From NCBI GenBank assembly GCA_034687125.1, contig JAQGBZ010000211.1:45618-109617 (forward strand): DNA of 64,000 nucleotides, read 5' to 3'. Position numbers and translations under genes: made by a program. This stretch comes from Neelides folsomi. Its lineage: Eukaryota > Arthropoda > Collembola > Neelipleona > Neelidae. Below the pieces are notes generated by a model. It was not told the origin of the DNA, did no database searches, and saw only the letters and a list, made by a program, of their open reading frames with translations. Positions 50,912-63,780 of this stretch are shown here, in pieces. Each line of letters opens with the position of its first letter. Within the stretch, counting starts at the first letter, position 1.

Positions 50912-52681
50912 TTAAATTTTTCTCCTAAAATCGAATGATCCTGTTTTAGGTATTCGAGGTCGAGGTTCCTCTGGGTAAAATGTCACACCTTCCACAGTGT
51001 AGATGCTCGACTCTATAATAAATATAAAGACATATATAAATATATATTTATTATAAATACTAAGTTATATAGAGAAATATTAGTATATACACTTAGAGAA
51101 ATATTTGTATATACACAGAAATATATAAAGAGTTCAATTAGAGGAATTGTAAAGAGAGGAATTGAGGCCATGGGTGGGAAAGGGGTGACAATGATTGATG
51201 TCTAAATATATTGATCCTCACCGCTTGGCAATTCGTAGATCTTCGGAGGGAGATCAGAAAAGTATTTATGGCGAAGAGCTTCGTCTGCTTGCAGTCTTTT
51301 GTCCGGATTCAACTGGAAAGAAAGAAAGAAAACTCCCATTAACCCAAACAGCCCAAACTACATGCAAATGCTAATCGGCTCTCGGAGTATTTATGAGACC
51401 TGTGTGGTCATTTGACACTCGATTTAATCCAACCTAATAGGAAACACGTTAATCAACTTCTCATCTTTACACACCCCCTTTGATTTCCTTTGAAGAATAA
51501 TTGGAAAATTTGAAAATGTCGTGTTTACCTGGAGGAAACCAGAAGCTACATTTTCGGCAAAAGCAACATCGTAAAGTCGAGGGAATGCGATTCCTAATTT
51601 CTGAGCCTTGTAAATTCTTCTTACTTCTCTTCCATAATTAGCTAATTGGCTCACACCTAATTGTCAAAAAAAATCATGTTAAATTCCAATATATCAAATC
51701 ACAGTTCAAGATTTTAAATACAGATTAACTAATACAGACTAACTGTGTTAACTGTATACCTTAGTAGAACACAAATCATATATAGGTAAATCACAAAAAA
51801 CATTTTTTTCTCATTACCTTCCCAAGTTTTCTCAGTTGGCGTTCCAAGGATTCGGAATATTTTGTCAAGCTGATCGGAGACATCGCGAACTCCAGGAAAA
51901 ACCGGAGATCCCGTCAACATCTCCACAAAGATGCAACCAACACCCCAAGTATCAAGGGAGGTTGAGTAGTCTGTGGATCCAAGGAGAACATCCGGAGGAC
52001 GATACCACAACGTGACCACTTCATGGGAATAAGTATGGGATGGCACAGACTTTGCTCGAGCTAATCCTAAAATTACAATAAAATTAATTAAATCTTCATT
52101 AATTATTTGAATTAAAATGTTTAGATATATGAACTAATTTAGATTAATTGTTAATTGAGATAAAATTGAGTTGAGATTTCATTTTAATTGCCAATTTACC
52201 AAAATCAGCCAGCTTGAGCTCTCCAGTTTGAGAAATGAGAAGATTTTGAGGTTTAACATCCCTATGAAGAATTCTTCGTCGATGGCAAAACGCGAGACCA
52301 CGAAGGAGTTGAAAAAGGAACAACTTCACATTACGAGGGTTAAGGCCTCCTGGGTGACGTTCCAAGTATTGTGAAAGATCTGTGTGCTGTAAACACAAAA
52401 ATCAAAATGTTTAACATCAAGGTTCAACATGACTTCCTCAATTTGTAAATTATATATATTCGTCTTATATCAAAATGAAAAATACGGGTACTTGTATGTT
52501 ACTTACAAGATATTCGAATACGAAGGTAAGAGTATGTCGCGTATGGACGATGTCGTGAAGAATGACAATATTTGAATGTTTGAGGTCTTTGAGAAGTGAA
52601 GCTTCTCGAATTGCAGTAAATGGCGTTCCTTCTTCTTCTTGAAGCCGAATTTCTTTCAAAGCCACAACTTGATTCGTAAGA
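50912..52681 (-). CDS. PFTAIRE cyclin-dependent kinase, CDK14/Eip63E family (5' part missing)
   Basis: Six 3' exons: 52681-52507, 52386-52200, 52066-51818, 51656-51529, 51312-51222, 51012-50912, in frame, about 310 codons. The first visible exon starts within the N-lobe ([18 protein letters not shown]) with the catalytic Lys and the PFTAIRE helix ([12 protein letters not shown]). Catalytic loop [11 protein letters not shown], and the activation segment [22 protein letters not shown] are intact; the last has no CDK1-type T-loop Thr. The tail reads [15 protein letters not shown]. Val in HRDVKPQN and the HTDLSQY and SHEVV wording match Drosophila Eip63E. Such kinases partner with cyclin Y at the plasma membrane. 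The exon coding the Gly-rich loop (GEGSYATV-like) was not found up to 64 kb, so a very long upstream intron is likely. Confidence 0.9.
51071..51118. repeat. Tandem duplication of 24 bp in a kinase intron
   Basis: AGAGAAATATTAGTATATAC plus ACTT is followed by a near-identical copy (AGAGAAATATTTGTATATAC plus ACAG) in the last intron of the kinase gene. It differs at only a few positions. Confidence 0.7.
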
Positions 52682-55600
52682 CTGTAAGGACAAAAAAATT
52701 ATTAAGTTAAATAAATATTAAATAAATATTTTACTATAAGTAAAGTAGTTAATTGGTTTTCCACCATGCTAACTTTTAGCTTTTCATCGTATTTAAATAT
52801 AATGCAATGGTTAGTTAAACTTAACCATCTGAACAAACTCGTTTTTTCCTGTCATCATGAAGATCCCCAAAGATAGAAAAAACTCTTAGGCCGTCTGTCA
52901 ACATTCCTTTTTCGTTACTCTCATGAAGTAACCCAATACATTTGCATTTCACTTTACTCGATAAATCTCATTTACGTCTTTCAAGAGCTCCTTAACTATC
53001 CGAGAACCTTTCAGCACATATATTTTCTTCTCCTTGTATTACCTTTAGAACTAAATAAGTTAACTTATATAGTAAAGTTATATTTCTCTTCCCCACCTCA
53101 TACAAACCATTAAACTCAATTTCACAAATTGGATTCCAATAAGGTAAGAACCCACAAGAAGTAAAAATGAAGATTTTTCAAACTGTCTAACCAAATTCAC
53201 TTCTCAATAAAAATCCATTGAGAGTAAATTCTTAAAAGCGAATCTATAAAAGATTTTTAAAAGAGATTCTATAAAAGATTCTAAAATAGAATCTAACCTC
53301 GATTTTCAAATATCACCGGAAATTAAACTAGACAGGACAAAATTGTAAATCGAATTATAAATCTAACAATAAAGATTCAGTCTGCTTCAGTAGAATTAAA
53401 TCTAACAGCTGAGCAATAATCAATAATAATTATTAATCATACATAATATAATATTATATACTATAAATACCAATATACCGGTTTTGATAACATTAATTAT
53501 TGGGCAGTTTCTTAATAATAAATAACATTAGAAAACAAAGGCAAGCAAAGGTTAATATTTCACCATTATTGTTAATATTAACAAATCTCACTTTGGAGGG
53601 GGAATGGAAAATGAAGTGTGTTTGTTATTGGGTCTCAAATTGATCATATTTCTCTTCTCATTCTCTCCCTTGTCCATCAACCATCCTAATTCAAAGAGAT
53701 ACATACACATAACATAGGGGGAAGTTATTTATCTTTCCTTTCATTCCGGATCGTTTACATTTGACTAGGTTCGGTTAGGTTCCGTCTCTGTTGTTTGCCC
53801 AATCACTCCCTCTCACTTTTCTTTCATGGAGAAAGCGGATGGGAAATTTGCGCTATCTAAAACTTCATCCTGCAAATTCAAACTTATAAACTAAAACTCT
53901 ATTCATCGCCATCCCCTTATTAAAGGTCACAGGCTAATTGCATTCCATTGTTTTCACTTACATTTAGTCATCAACCAAATTACACTCTTCCAATATTGGC
54001 TCACATCGGTTCACATCAGCTTTACCTAACGTAGTTCATTTTGCGCTTCTCATATTTTCAATTTAAAATGGACTTATAGTGAGATTGAATCTTCTAAAGC
54101 CAATTTCGGATCAACCATATTGATTAGATTCCACAGAGGAGTTTTAATCGGCTTTCCAAAATTAAATTAGTTTTCAAATTTTTTCCCAGTTTTAATTAAT
54201 TACTTTTACGTATAATTAATATCATGTATTGATTTTGGAATTAAAATTCTATTTATAAAATATAGTGAGCATGTGCAATGGGTTTAGTGAAAATCATGGT
54301 CTCGCGAATTACTTTCAGATCAAAATTCTTCAAACAATCGACAACAAGGAAAAACTAAATCTCTGCAAATATTAACTTTGTCTATGTCAGAACAATACTT
54401 ACAATATGTACTAGAAGTACAAGTACAAATACTCCATAAGTATGTGCGTAACTATAATATAATTGTGTAATAAATAATAATACCAGAAGATCAAAAAGAA
54501 AAGTGTTTATTATACACATTTGTCCACTTAGGCAAATGAAGGCAAATAACGTATCAATCTCGAAAGTGTATGTTTGTATTTGTATGTAATATAGTTTTAT
54601 AGGAAATTGTTTGAAGTTAAAATTTAATAAGGTTTCATATATAAATTTTAATGGAAAGTTTGAGTCTGAATAGGTAAAGTTTATTCCTGGTTTGGTCCTT
54701 CGTCCTCTTCAGCCATCTCTCCCTCATGAGTCATGAATCGATCGAGCGACGTTATTAAAAACACTCACATCATCTCAAAATATTAAAACATAGAGATAAT
54801 TCCTTCCCCTTCCTCTCTCCCTCAAGCCCAAACACTCGAGCCAATTACAAAGGATAAGTTCCCAAAGAAGATTTACTCTACCGGAAAACATTCAACCTTC
54901 CAAAGCCCTTCATTTAACCACTTACAATCTTCCCTTCTTACCGTTCTTCCCAAAGTGCACAAAATGTACATGTTACGCATCCACCATTATTACCAAATTG
55001 AATACATGAACAAATCGATAAAGTCAGAGTCAAAATTCTCTCCAACTTTTCACAATAAGAAGATAAGAATATGAGAATTTTTTGCAATAGGAATGAAAAG
55101 GAAAAGTTTTTGGTGGAGACGAGAGTTCGATCGAGCTTATCTAAACGAGAGTGTGGTAAGTGGAAGAGTTGTAAAGGGAGAAAACTATCCTCGTTTTCCT
55201 AATGTGGATGAGCCAATATCCGATGATGGGAGCCACGAGAAGGCGGCTTACGTACATTCAAATGGATTATCCAACAGAATTTCGCAACAAGGAAAAGGAA
55301 TTTAACCGTAATGAGCTCAAATTTGAAAAGCCATGAAATTAAACGGCCCTGGCTTTCTCTATATAAGAAAAACATGGAATATCCTTCCTAAGAAAAATAT
55401 CAGTTTCAGAATCATAAGCCAAGAGTTCATTTGAACACAATTTCCTATTCAACAAAATGGAAATGATATTGATAATGATTCAAAATATGAAAAAATGACG
55501 TGGGATGAGTAAAGTTAAAAAAGTCAATATTTAGCCACAAAGCTTAAATATGCAATAAATATTAAAATTAAACGTACTGAAAAATTCTTAACTTAATTAA

Positions 55601-58600
55601 CTTCAAGGTTCTAAATAATTAAATGAAACATAAATGAAGAGAAGATTGGGTTTTGTTGAAGAGGGTCGAGAATTGATGTTGAATTGATGAGGTGGTGATG
55701 TGTAAGGAAGTGTCTGAGTTTGGGTATTTCTCTCATTGTGGAGACAATTAGGGTGCGATTGATTCTCCCTTCATCAACCTCCTCCAGCTCCCTCGATGAT
55801 CCTTAACGAGAGAAAGTCAGGCGATGGAGGGGGCATGGAAAAGATCAAAGTTCTCTCTTCAATGTCTCGATTCGACTATTAATTGAATTCGGACGGTAAT
55901 TGGAGTCGTAAACTACGTTGGATAAATTTATAGAGAAATTCTTCTTTCTTTCATTCTCCAATTCCCATCATAGCTACATAATATTATTTGTACAATACAA
56001 ATATATAATAATAGTATATTCTACCTCAAGTCTCCTTCTCCTTTCTATCATTAACATAAATACAATTATTGGTACAGATATTACGAATAAAGAACAACAT
56101 TATAAGAGTAAGAGAGTCTTACATAAATAATTATAGTTAATATTAGTTAATAAATAATTATATGTACTAAAATGCCAAATAATGATAAATCTTATTAACT
56201 TTAAGAGCAGAGGTATGTTAAATTCTTCTGTAATAAATGCCCATACTAAGATCCCAAGAATCAGTTCCAATTTCCTATTACAGTAAAGATTATTTTTACT
56301 ACATTTGGAAGTGTATCTGGAAGAGACTTATGTCGGAAAGTCATTTCTAAATTGCCTCGATTCCTTGAGCGGCCCAAGGATCCGAATTGCCCGATAAGCG
56401 TGAGGATGAACCCAACTTTTCGCTTTTCTCCTCCTGGATCGAAAGTCCGAAACTGAACCGCCCATTGGAATCTCGAGAAAATCAATAGGAAGCAGAAGTC
56501 CAGTGATGTCTAAACCCCATCAATCCCCCCCGAACCTCAAAAGAGGTGAGGAAAGCGTCTGTAGTCAACTTGAAAGGGAAATACAGGCCTTTGACTCTTC
56601 AACCTTCTCCGCCACACGGACCAAGTCCAGCACAATTCACACAACATTCATTCAATTGAAATTCTGAAAATGTTGAATTCACAGAATTCACACAGTTTGC
56701 ACTGTTGACATTTGACATGTCCTTTGTTAACTCCTCATCTTTCAACCCACCGCACTTTCCTGAATTATTACGGCCATTGAGTGAGGAGTAAATCCTTTCC
56801 ACGCGGAGAGACCCAACGTCCTAATGTATGGAAATGGATGGGAGTCCCCTTCACTACTGATATATTTCACATATGGAAATAAACTAGTGTAGAGGAGATA
56901 TAAAATAGTATGGTATCTAAAATATATGGTACATATTTATATAGGCTAGAGTAAGTATACTTCCATAGTATGTAATCTTCTCCCCTCTCTTCATTCCTCT
57001 TAGAGAGGTAAAGGGCGGAGGATGAATCTCATTTTCTCTCTTTCTGATGGGGAAGAGATGAGGTTGAACTTGGAAAGAGTTCGAAGCCCTTCCATTACCT
57101 TAATCAAGTGTCAAAGGTCCTCATCTTCCCCTGCTTTACGAGTCTACTCACATTCACTTCCGACATGATTCAAATATTCGTCCAGGGACCTCATCTTCAA
57201 ATACCACGAGAATCCATTTTACATTAATATAACATTATTTATGCACGACAGGGAAATGGAAATTCACTCCCATTATAAAATAGACGTTTTATCATCTTCC
57301 ATCATTCTCTCAATCGCTTATCGTCAATTTTTATAAATTGTTTTTAAATTAATTAACCTTGTCAAAATTCCTTTAAAGGGATAAATAAAGGGTAATATTT
57401 AATATTGTTGAACACTAAACGTGCCATAAATATCTATTGATTTCTTGATCCTGGAAGGGGAAAGCGTGGATGATAAAAGTTAAGAGACAAAAGGCAGCAG
57501 ATTTCAAAAGAGGAGGTGAAGTGGAAAGAGGGAGAAAGACAAAGAAAGGAAGGCTAATCAAGGAAGAACACTAAAAACGATCCCTTTTCAATTCATATAC
57601 CGCTCCATATACCGCCACTCCCCACTTTCAAAATTTTAGGAAATGCCACGATGCAGAACTTTCAAACTTTCTATTTAATTAGAAGAAACTGAAGAAAGAT
57701 TCATTGAGTGGCTTTCTATAACTTTTATAGGAATCTTCTAAAGTTGCTAATATTTGAATTAAAATTAGATTGATATCTTATCGAAAGTAATTTAATTATA
57801 ATGTGTAAGTACATTTTAAAAGTACGATTCGTGTACGATGGATATAAAGTCCAAGTAAATGTCTCTTGCCTTCTACTTATATTATTTCACTTCAGACTTC
57901 ATTCGATTCCCTCGTCCAACTTCCCTCATTATTTTCAAACAAAAACTCTTGGGTTGAGAGTGAGTGGAAAAGAAAGTTTGGAGGAGTTCTAGCTAATAAT
58001 ACCATATGATATGGTATAAACTCCAAGTTTTAAGATCTCCGGGTTTGGGGAGGAGAAGAAGAAGCCGTCGCCGCCAGAAAACTTTATAAAACCGCGTTGT
58101 ATCCCAGTCGAGTCAGATGGAAAGTTTTATCTCAAGAAAAGATTTGTATAATCATTTTAGTGTTCGGATTCTCCTAGTCGTGTCAATCAAAGAGATTAAC
58201 TGTCAGAGACAACCCAACCACGCCAGCTTGTTACACAAACTTTTAACCAAGAGTTTCAAATCCCTTTCATTTCCCCACTTATATTTCCAGAAAAGGGTGA
58301 AGCCTAACGACAGCATATGCATATTAAACTACCATATAAATATACCATATAATATCTGTATGTATACCATACCATACATAAATATATGTGAATATAAAAT
58401 ATGATTCCTCACGCATGAAAATCATGGAACGGAAATTGAACAAATGGAAATTATACGCCTTTTAAAACACTGGAACAACCACTACGGAACTCATCCTAAA
58501 ATCATTGGAATCAAAACGTAAATAAATGAGCCAATCACATTTACAATAACAAAACATCCAACATCCATATTACAATTTTGCCATTAACCCAATGTGTTTA

Positions 58601-59827
58601 TTAAATTGAATGAAGCAATCGTATACAGCTTATGGCTTTTTCATTAATTGTAGGAAATATCTGTAGAGTTGATGTTTGAGCCTGAGAGATTTTGTGTTCG
58701 TGACGTTTCCTCAAAATTTCCAAATGGATTTCTCTTGTCCAATTAAGAGATAAAATAATTTAATGAGACACACATTATGATGAATCGAATGAAGGACATA
58801 GAAAACAAATTGTTCATTGTGTATAAAATATAACGTCTATCTCTATCGGAGATTCTCCGGACATCTATTTCTATTGACGGGTGGATGAAGACTCTCCACA
58901 ACCCACCATGGATTTCCTCATCATCACACATCTCTCTTTTCCCCCTTCAACTGCATCCATCAATCCCAAAGTCTTTTTCCGCAACGTCTTCTCCCCTTTT
59001 TACATGTTTCATTTCCCCTTTTCTCATTCTCCCTCCTTTCCTTCGAATGTCAACCACTTGAGTAGGAAGAAGAAAAAAACCTAATTCTTTCCTCCTTCTC
59101 CCAATTTAAAACGAGATTTTTTGTAAGGAAGGAAATTCATCCATTTACTCTGCCAAGGGGCCATATGAATGGGAAATAATAGAAGAAAGAATGTTCGTAA
59201 AAATCTTCATCCTTTTGTGTCTACTTTTATGAATGAGATTCGAGGTAAAGTTCGACAGATAAATTCCTTTTGCTCCCATAAGAGGAAATGAGAGGGGAAT
59301 TGCAATAAAAGATGAACCTAGATTAAACTATATCTTTAATCAAAAATGAATAGATGGGACAAGTTGAGCAAAAGGGGAAAGGTGAAGATTCATTTTCCAA
59401 CTTTGTGTATGAATGCAAGGATATAATATTCCCCATGTAAAAATATTTTTACATGAATCATCATATCAGTCACATCATATCACGCATATTACATAAATCT
59501 AATAGTACTTATAAGCTTCTACATTTAAAATAATTTATCATATCTCCACTTATATATCTGTACTTATCCTATTTAATATGTAATTTATAATCTCATAATA
59601 CAAAAAACATAAAAGTGTGGTTGAATGATATGATAGGGAAAGCTCTCATAAATACACTCAATTGCATTGGCATTAGATATGGAAAGGAATCCTCCCAAGG
59701 TATGTAATGTAACATTATGTACACGAGCCCCTTTCTGCAACGTAAACATAAGAAGGATTTAAGGGTCAGACCCTTTTTTGTTAAATTCCAAAACACATGA
59801 AGTTATAAAAGCCGTACTTACAAGGAG
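52682..59827. other. Non-coding stretch, likely upstream intron of the kinase gene
   Basis: No convincing exon was identified. From about 53 kb onwards the sequence is less AT-rich than the rest and has many purine or pyrimidine tracts (GAGGAGAAG-like and CTCCTTC-like). ATGGTAT/ATACCAT words recur, for example around 56905-56930 and 58000-58370. Moderately long open frames at 55093-55305 and 56261-56802 lack recognisable motifs. The stretch may be part of a long intron or regulatory region of the kinase gene, or intergenic. Confidence 0.4.
58085..58118 (+). promoter_or_regulatory. Possible TATA/Inr core promoter
   Basis: TATAAAA at 58085-58091 is followed by TCAGAT at 58113-58118. The A at 58115 lies 30 bases from the TATA T, the spacing usual for a TATA box and an arthropod initiator. 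A GC-rich segment precedes it (GCCGTCGCCGCC). An ATG at 58117 opens a 95-codon frame, but it would sit only two bases after the proposed start, so I do not call that frame a gene. Support is motif spacing only. Confidence 0.3.
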
Positions 59828-59900
59828 GGCCTTATGGCGCAATGGATAACGCGTCTGACTACGGATCAGAAGATTCCAGGTTCGAATCCTGGTAAGGTCG
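59828..59900 (+). tRNA. tRNA-Arg (anticodon ACG)
   Basis: 73 nt that fold as a cloverleaf: acceptor GGCCTTA pairs with TAAGGTC (one G:U), discriminator G. The D arm is GGCGCAATGGATAACGC. The anticodon stem TCTGA/TCAGA encloses loop CTACGGA with anticodon ACG at 59861-59863, which after A-to-I editing reads CGU/CGC/CGA. The T arm contains GGTTCGAATCC, which is also the B box; TGGCGCAATGG is the A box. There is no intron. It matches eukaryotic tRNA-Arg(ACG) closely outside the acceptor stem. CCA is not encoded, as normal for nuclear tRNAs. Confidence 0.97.
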
Positions 59901-59904
59901 TCAA

Positions 59905-59918
59905 TTTTTTACTTTTTT
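59905..59918 (+). terminator. RNA polymerase III terminator of tRNA-Arg
   Basis: Two runs of six T (59905-59910 and 59913-59918) begin four bases after the tRNA 3' end, the usual Pol III stop signal. Confidence 0.85.
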
Positions 59919-62900
59919 GATCAAACAACATCGCTTATACAGATACTACAATTCTCTTGTTTTTAATTACATTATTCACCTGTTCGGATGCATATAAAAT
60001 AATTGTATGGTATGATATGAAATAAAATTGACATTTTAAATTATTTAATTACAATTAATCCATATTGTTGCTTTTAATTTTGTAATTAAAATACTGTATA
60101 CATACTAATATATGGTACTGTATTGTAAAGGTAATAAAAATAAAATAATCAAAAAATTGGTCAGAATATAAATTATTATTGATGATTTACTGAAGGTGGA
60201 AACGGAAAGACATTGAGAAGTCGAGCGGATCTTCTTTCCCATTCCCTCAAGTTGAACAATAGAAAGTGGGAGGAATGGATGGGGAAATGGGGCATTATTA
60301 CCATCCTCCATTCTCCCCCCAAAATTGTTGACGGGAAGATATCAAAGATTGAGATTGAAATAAAAGACGAGCGTCTTATCGACATCTCCGGTCCTTTTTA
60401 TTTTGATCGACGTCGGGTCGTAAGTGAAAAGTGTCAAATCTCCCAAAGAGGAAAGTGAGGAATTGTATGAGAATCATTGGAGGACAGAAGACGGAAAATC
60501 TTCCTGTCCTCCTCAGAAAGACATTGGATTGTATGGAGAGAAGTTTGAGAAAATAGAGCCCAACTTTTCTTTCCTGGAGGGAGGCCAAAACCGATAAATC
60601 TGATCACGATGAGCCTCAACTCCCATTCACCGCCAACACAAGGGAAAAAATGGAGGAAAAGAATCGAACATCTTTCACGATGTCCATCAGGATGAGATTC
60701 TCAGATTATTTCCCTCCTTCATTTCTCTCTTCATATAAAAATTTTCAAAAAGTCAAGATCCATTCATTCCCTCCTTTATCAAATTAAATTGAAACGAGAT
60801 AAAAGGAAGTGATAGAGAACAACTTATAGAGACCATTAGGAAAGAATTTAAAACCACTCTTATAAATCTCATCAAACTCATCATATAAAATATAAAGGCA
60901 CAAAGAAAAACGAATTTTCAAATCTTGAGCGATAAAGCTCATCCGAAGATGGGCACAGTTTTTTAACAACCTTATGAGTAATATTTATATGGTACATAAT
61001 ATGAAGTTAGTAATATAACTTGGTCTATATCATGAAAATAATTCCCCTTTACCTTCCATTATATAAATCTTTATGACAATATCAGTAGAAGGGTTGACGA
61101 TCAATTTACCAAAAATTTGCTCACATTTCAAAAAGTTCAATATTCTATCAAAGGTGTGCTTGTATGTAATAGAATATTCCTCCCAAAAATGCGAAAATTA
61201 TATTACAGTAAAAGGATATTGAGAAGAAAATCGGGTCCCAAAGCTCAAATTTCAAATATCATTGTGACATCAAGAGTCAAGTCGTAAAAAAAGACTCCCA
61301 ACGTGTGAAAATGTGAAAGGTATGCATGAAATGTATATGAAAATGGATCGTTAGATTTAGATTTGCCCTTTTCTTTATTATTTGTTGAAAGAATCCGCGG
61401 CGTGTGTGTCTCGAGTGTGAAGCAAGAAGATCCCCGCTGGCACCGAATTGGAATCTCTGACAGTGCCCTTGAGGAGCGTAAGGGAGCCGTCTGTTTCCTC
61501 AATTTCCTCCCATCCTTCCATCTTGGAGAGAAAAATGGGAAGATCCCTCATTCCTCCTGGGCTTATTCTAATAGAAATCTCGCAACTCGACACTTCCCCT
61601 CCGAACTTCACTCAACCCCGAAACTTTGATTTTGTACAATATATGAAAATCTAAATTATAAGAGCACACAATTCCCTACACATATGTGCGTGTGCACATC
61701 AGAAAGTAAATATACAAAATACTATAGTCAATCTGGTTCAATTGATAAAAGTGAAAAGGTAAATGGACCAGTCTTTCCAATATAACCGATGCCGATACAA
61801 GAGTTGAGTAATGATCTCACTCTTTTAATCTGGAAGGATCATCGCAAATTGAATCCTCCGTCCAAGTTTATCTTATAGCCTAAAACCATCACTGCTCTTT
61901 AACATTGCCAATGGAATTATATCAAATACCTAAGACCTTATATCAAATACCCATTATATCCTGAATGATCCAAAGCATCCAAGTGTCCTTGGCTATAATA
62001 CACGTACTGTCCATGTACTATCTGTATTAGTATTATGTACATATTATATGTATTTACAAAGATGGGAGAATGACAGTCCCTATTCTTCGACCTCACCCGT
62101 GAAATCAATTCTCCCGTTGGGAAGCTGAGTTTTCCTCACTCCAGCTGGTCTTCTTCGTCCTTAAGAGACTATGGATCATGAGGCTTTCAATTTCAATTCC
62201 CTCTCCACGTAAATTCCCTGTCCACTTCCCCTACATTCCTTCACTCCTTACATCTCAATTGTGGGTAGTTCAAAAGAATCCTCAAGGAGAAGGAGAGAGA
62301 AATAAATGTAAAAAGGATTCCCAACTCACACTTCTCCCAACTTCACTTTATAAAGTGAAAGGCGAGAGCTCGGCCAAACCCCAAACTATACTTTTTACTT
62401 AAGGGACTGACTGGCGTAGAACTCCTATACTATTAGTATATGTGGAAAATACCCGGGTAGAGGAACCCTGGTGGCGGTACATATGGGTTGATTTTGAATT
62501 CGTGTTCCTGAAGCGTCCTTGTGTTTTTACAGTGTATCCCACATCCGTGCGGATCCACTGGCACTCTCTTTCTCCTCCCTTGTAAACCTAATAAATTCGG
62601 TTCTCTTCCCAATTTGCACCCGACTCTCCAATCCCAGCTTCGACCAATTCCCGATCGAACCCGACTTCTAGTGAAAGTCAAGAGCGAGATAAAGAGACGT
62701 TATTTTTTCACAGCACGCCTCGCCCGTTCCCCCCATTTCGACGGCCAGAGAGATTCCCTTTTAGAAAATAACAAGGAGTAATATTTCATCGGGAGGAGAA
62801 GACCCAAAGGAATACATTTTCTTCCTCCCAATAGAACACACAACGGGTCTCTCTTCATTACTCTCAACCATTATCCTACACCTTTCACCTCCAAACTTTA

Positions 62901-63688
62901 TAAAAAACCAAATCCAATTATAATGATAATAGCCAATCCTTTTTCATGTAAACTTGTAAACAAATAAATAGAAATTTGAGGAAATTGTATTGAAATTCTA
63001 ATAGTTAATTCTTCTTTAAATTGCAAATAGTTAATTCTACTTTAAATTGACAACTGTAAAAGTATTTTAAAGAATGAATACAACTACTGATCAGTTTTAG
63101 TTTTAGTTATTGGAATTTAAATAGACACAAGAGAGTTAAATTTGAAAACTGTCTTTCACATGCAGCGTAATTTATAAATCTTTCCGTGAGGTTGATTTCG
63201 GGTTCGAGGAGAGAATTGTTTTAATTGAACGCCAATCCTCCACCTCCCCTTGCAAATGGCACACGAGCGATACGAGGCATAGAAATTAATTAATGTTTAA
63301 TTGGTCCCTTTGACTCTGAGTGTCTCCTCCCTCCCTGCTCAATTATTCACATCCCTGATAACACTCTCTTGTAATCATCTCTCCCTTCCCTCTCGTCTTC
63401 CAATTATTCCAATTCAAAATCAAAAGTGTTAAATTTTAAGTATTTCCCCCCTTCTTCCTCTTTACTTCACCTCAGAACACATGTTGAGTCCATTAGAAAT
63501 AAAATTTAATTACCAATCCTTTACATTATATAAATCAAAGAATATTCCAATTTTGAATAAAATCACCTTCATACCACAAACCCCAAAACCACATAAATTC
63601 ATACAGAACAACAGAATATAAATACTATGGTACATTTATCAACCACCTATATGATACAACTATACAAAAAATATGGGTATATATTATT
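59919..63688. other. Non-coding region with purine/pyrimidine tracts
   Basis: No exon is supported. Frames of 60-90 codons occur on both strands near 60213-60588, 61245-61629 and 62433-62781, where the sequence is less AT-rich. They overlap on opposite strands, lack recognisable motifs and lack clear splice partners. Long CT-rich stretches (CCTCCCTTC-like) are common. Confidence 0.4.
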
Positions 63689-63689
63689 T

Positions 63690-63780
63690 AAACACCTCAA
63701 AATTCATTTTAAACACCTGATTTGTAGCACCCGACTTTAAACACCTCGTTTATTATGATAAACACCTGATTTAAACACCT
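63690..63780. repeat. Five copies of AAACACCT within 91 bp
   Basis: AAACACCT occurs at 63690, 63711, 63739, 63760 and 63773, most copies preceded by TTT or AT and followed by GA or C, with a degenerate copy (AGCACCC) near 63726-63732. The complement AGGTGTTT resembles T-box half-sites (AGGTGT). The array starts at the stop codon of the minus-strand ORF below, so it would be its 3'UTR. Confidence 0.7.

Noticed and set aside
55093-55305. 70-codon frame starting MKRKSFWW on the plus strand
   Set aside because: It contains a GTAAGT donor-like site and has some protein-like composition, but I found no partner exon or recognisable motif.
56261-56802. Minus-strand frames upstream of the kinase exons, considered as its N-terminal exons
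   Set aside because: They lack the Gly-rich loop and do not match the conserved N-terminal part of CDK14/Eip63E. Splice phase to 52681 could not be made convincing.
58117-58404. 95-codon frame after the TATA/Inr-like site
   Set aside because: The ATG would be two bases from the predicted transcription start, and the C-terminal half is AT-rich chance-like sequence.
61245-61654. Several overlapping frames on both strands
   Set aside because: Same reason: low stop density from local composition, no motifs, no splice support.
62433-62781. Overlapping frames of 82 and 86 codons on opposite strands
   Set aside because: Both are open because the stretch is less AT-rich. Neither shows a family signature, so I could not choose a strand or call a gene.
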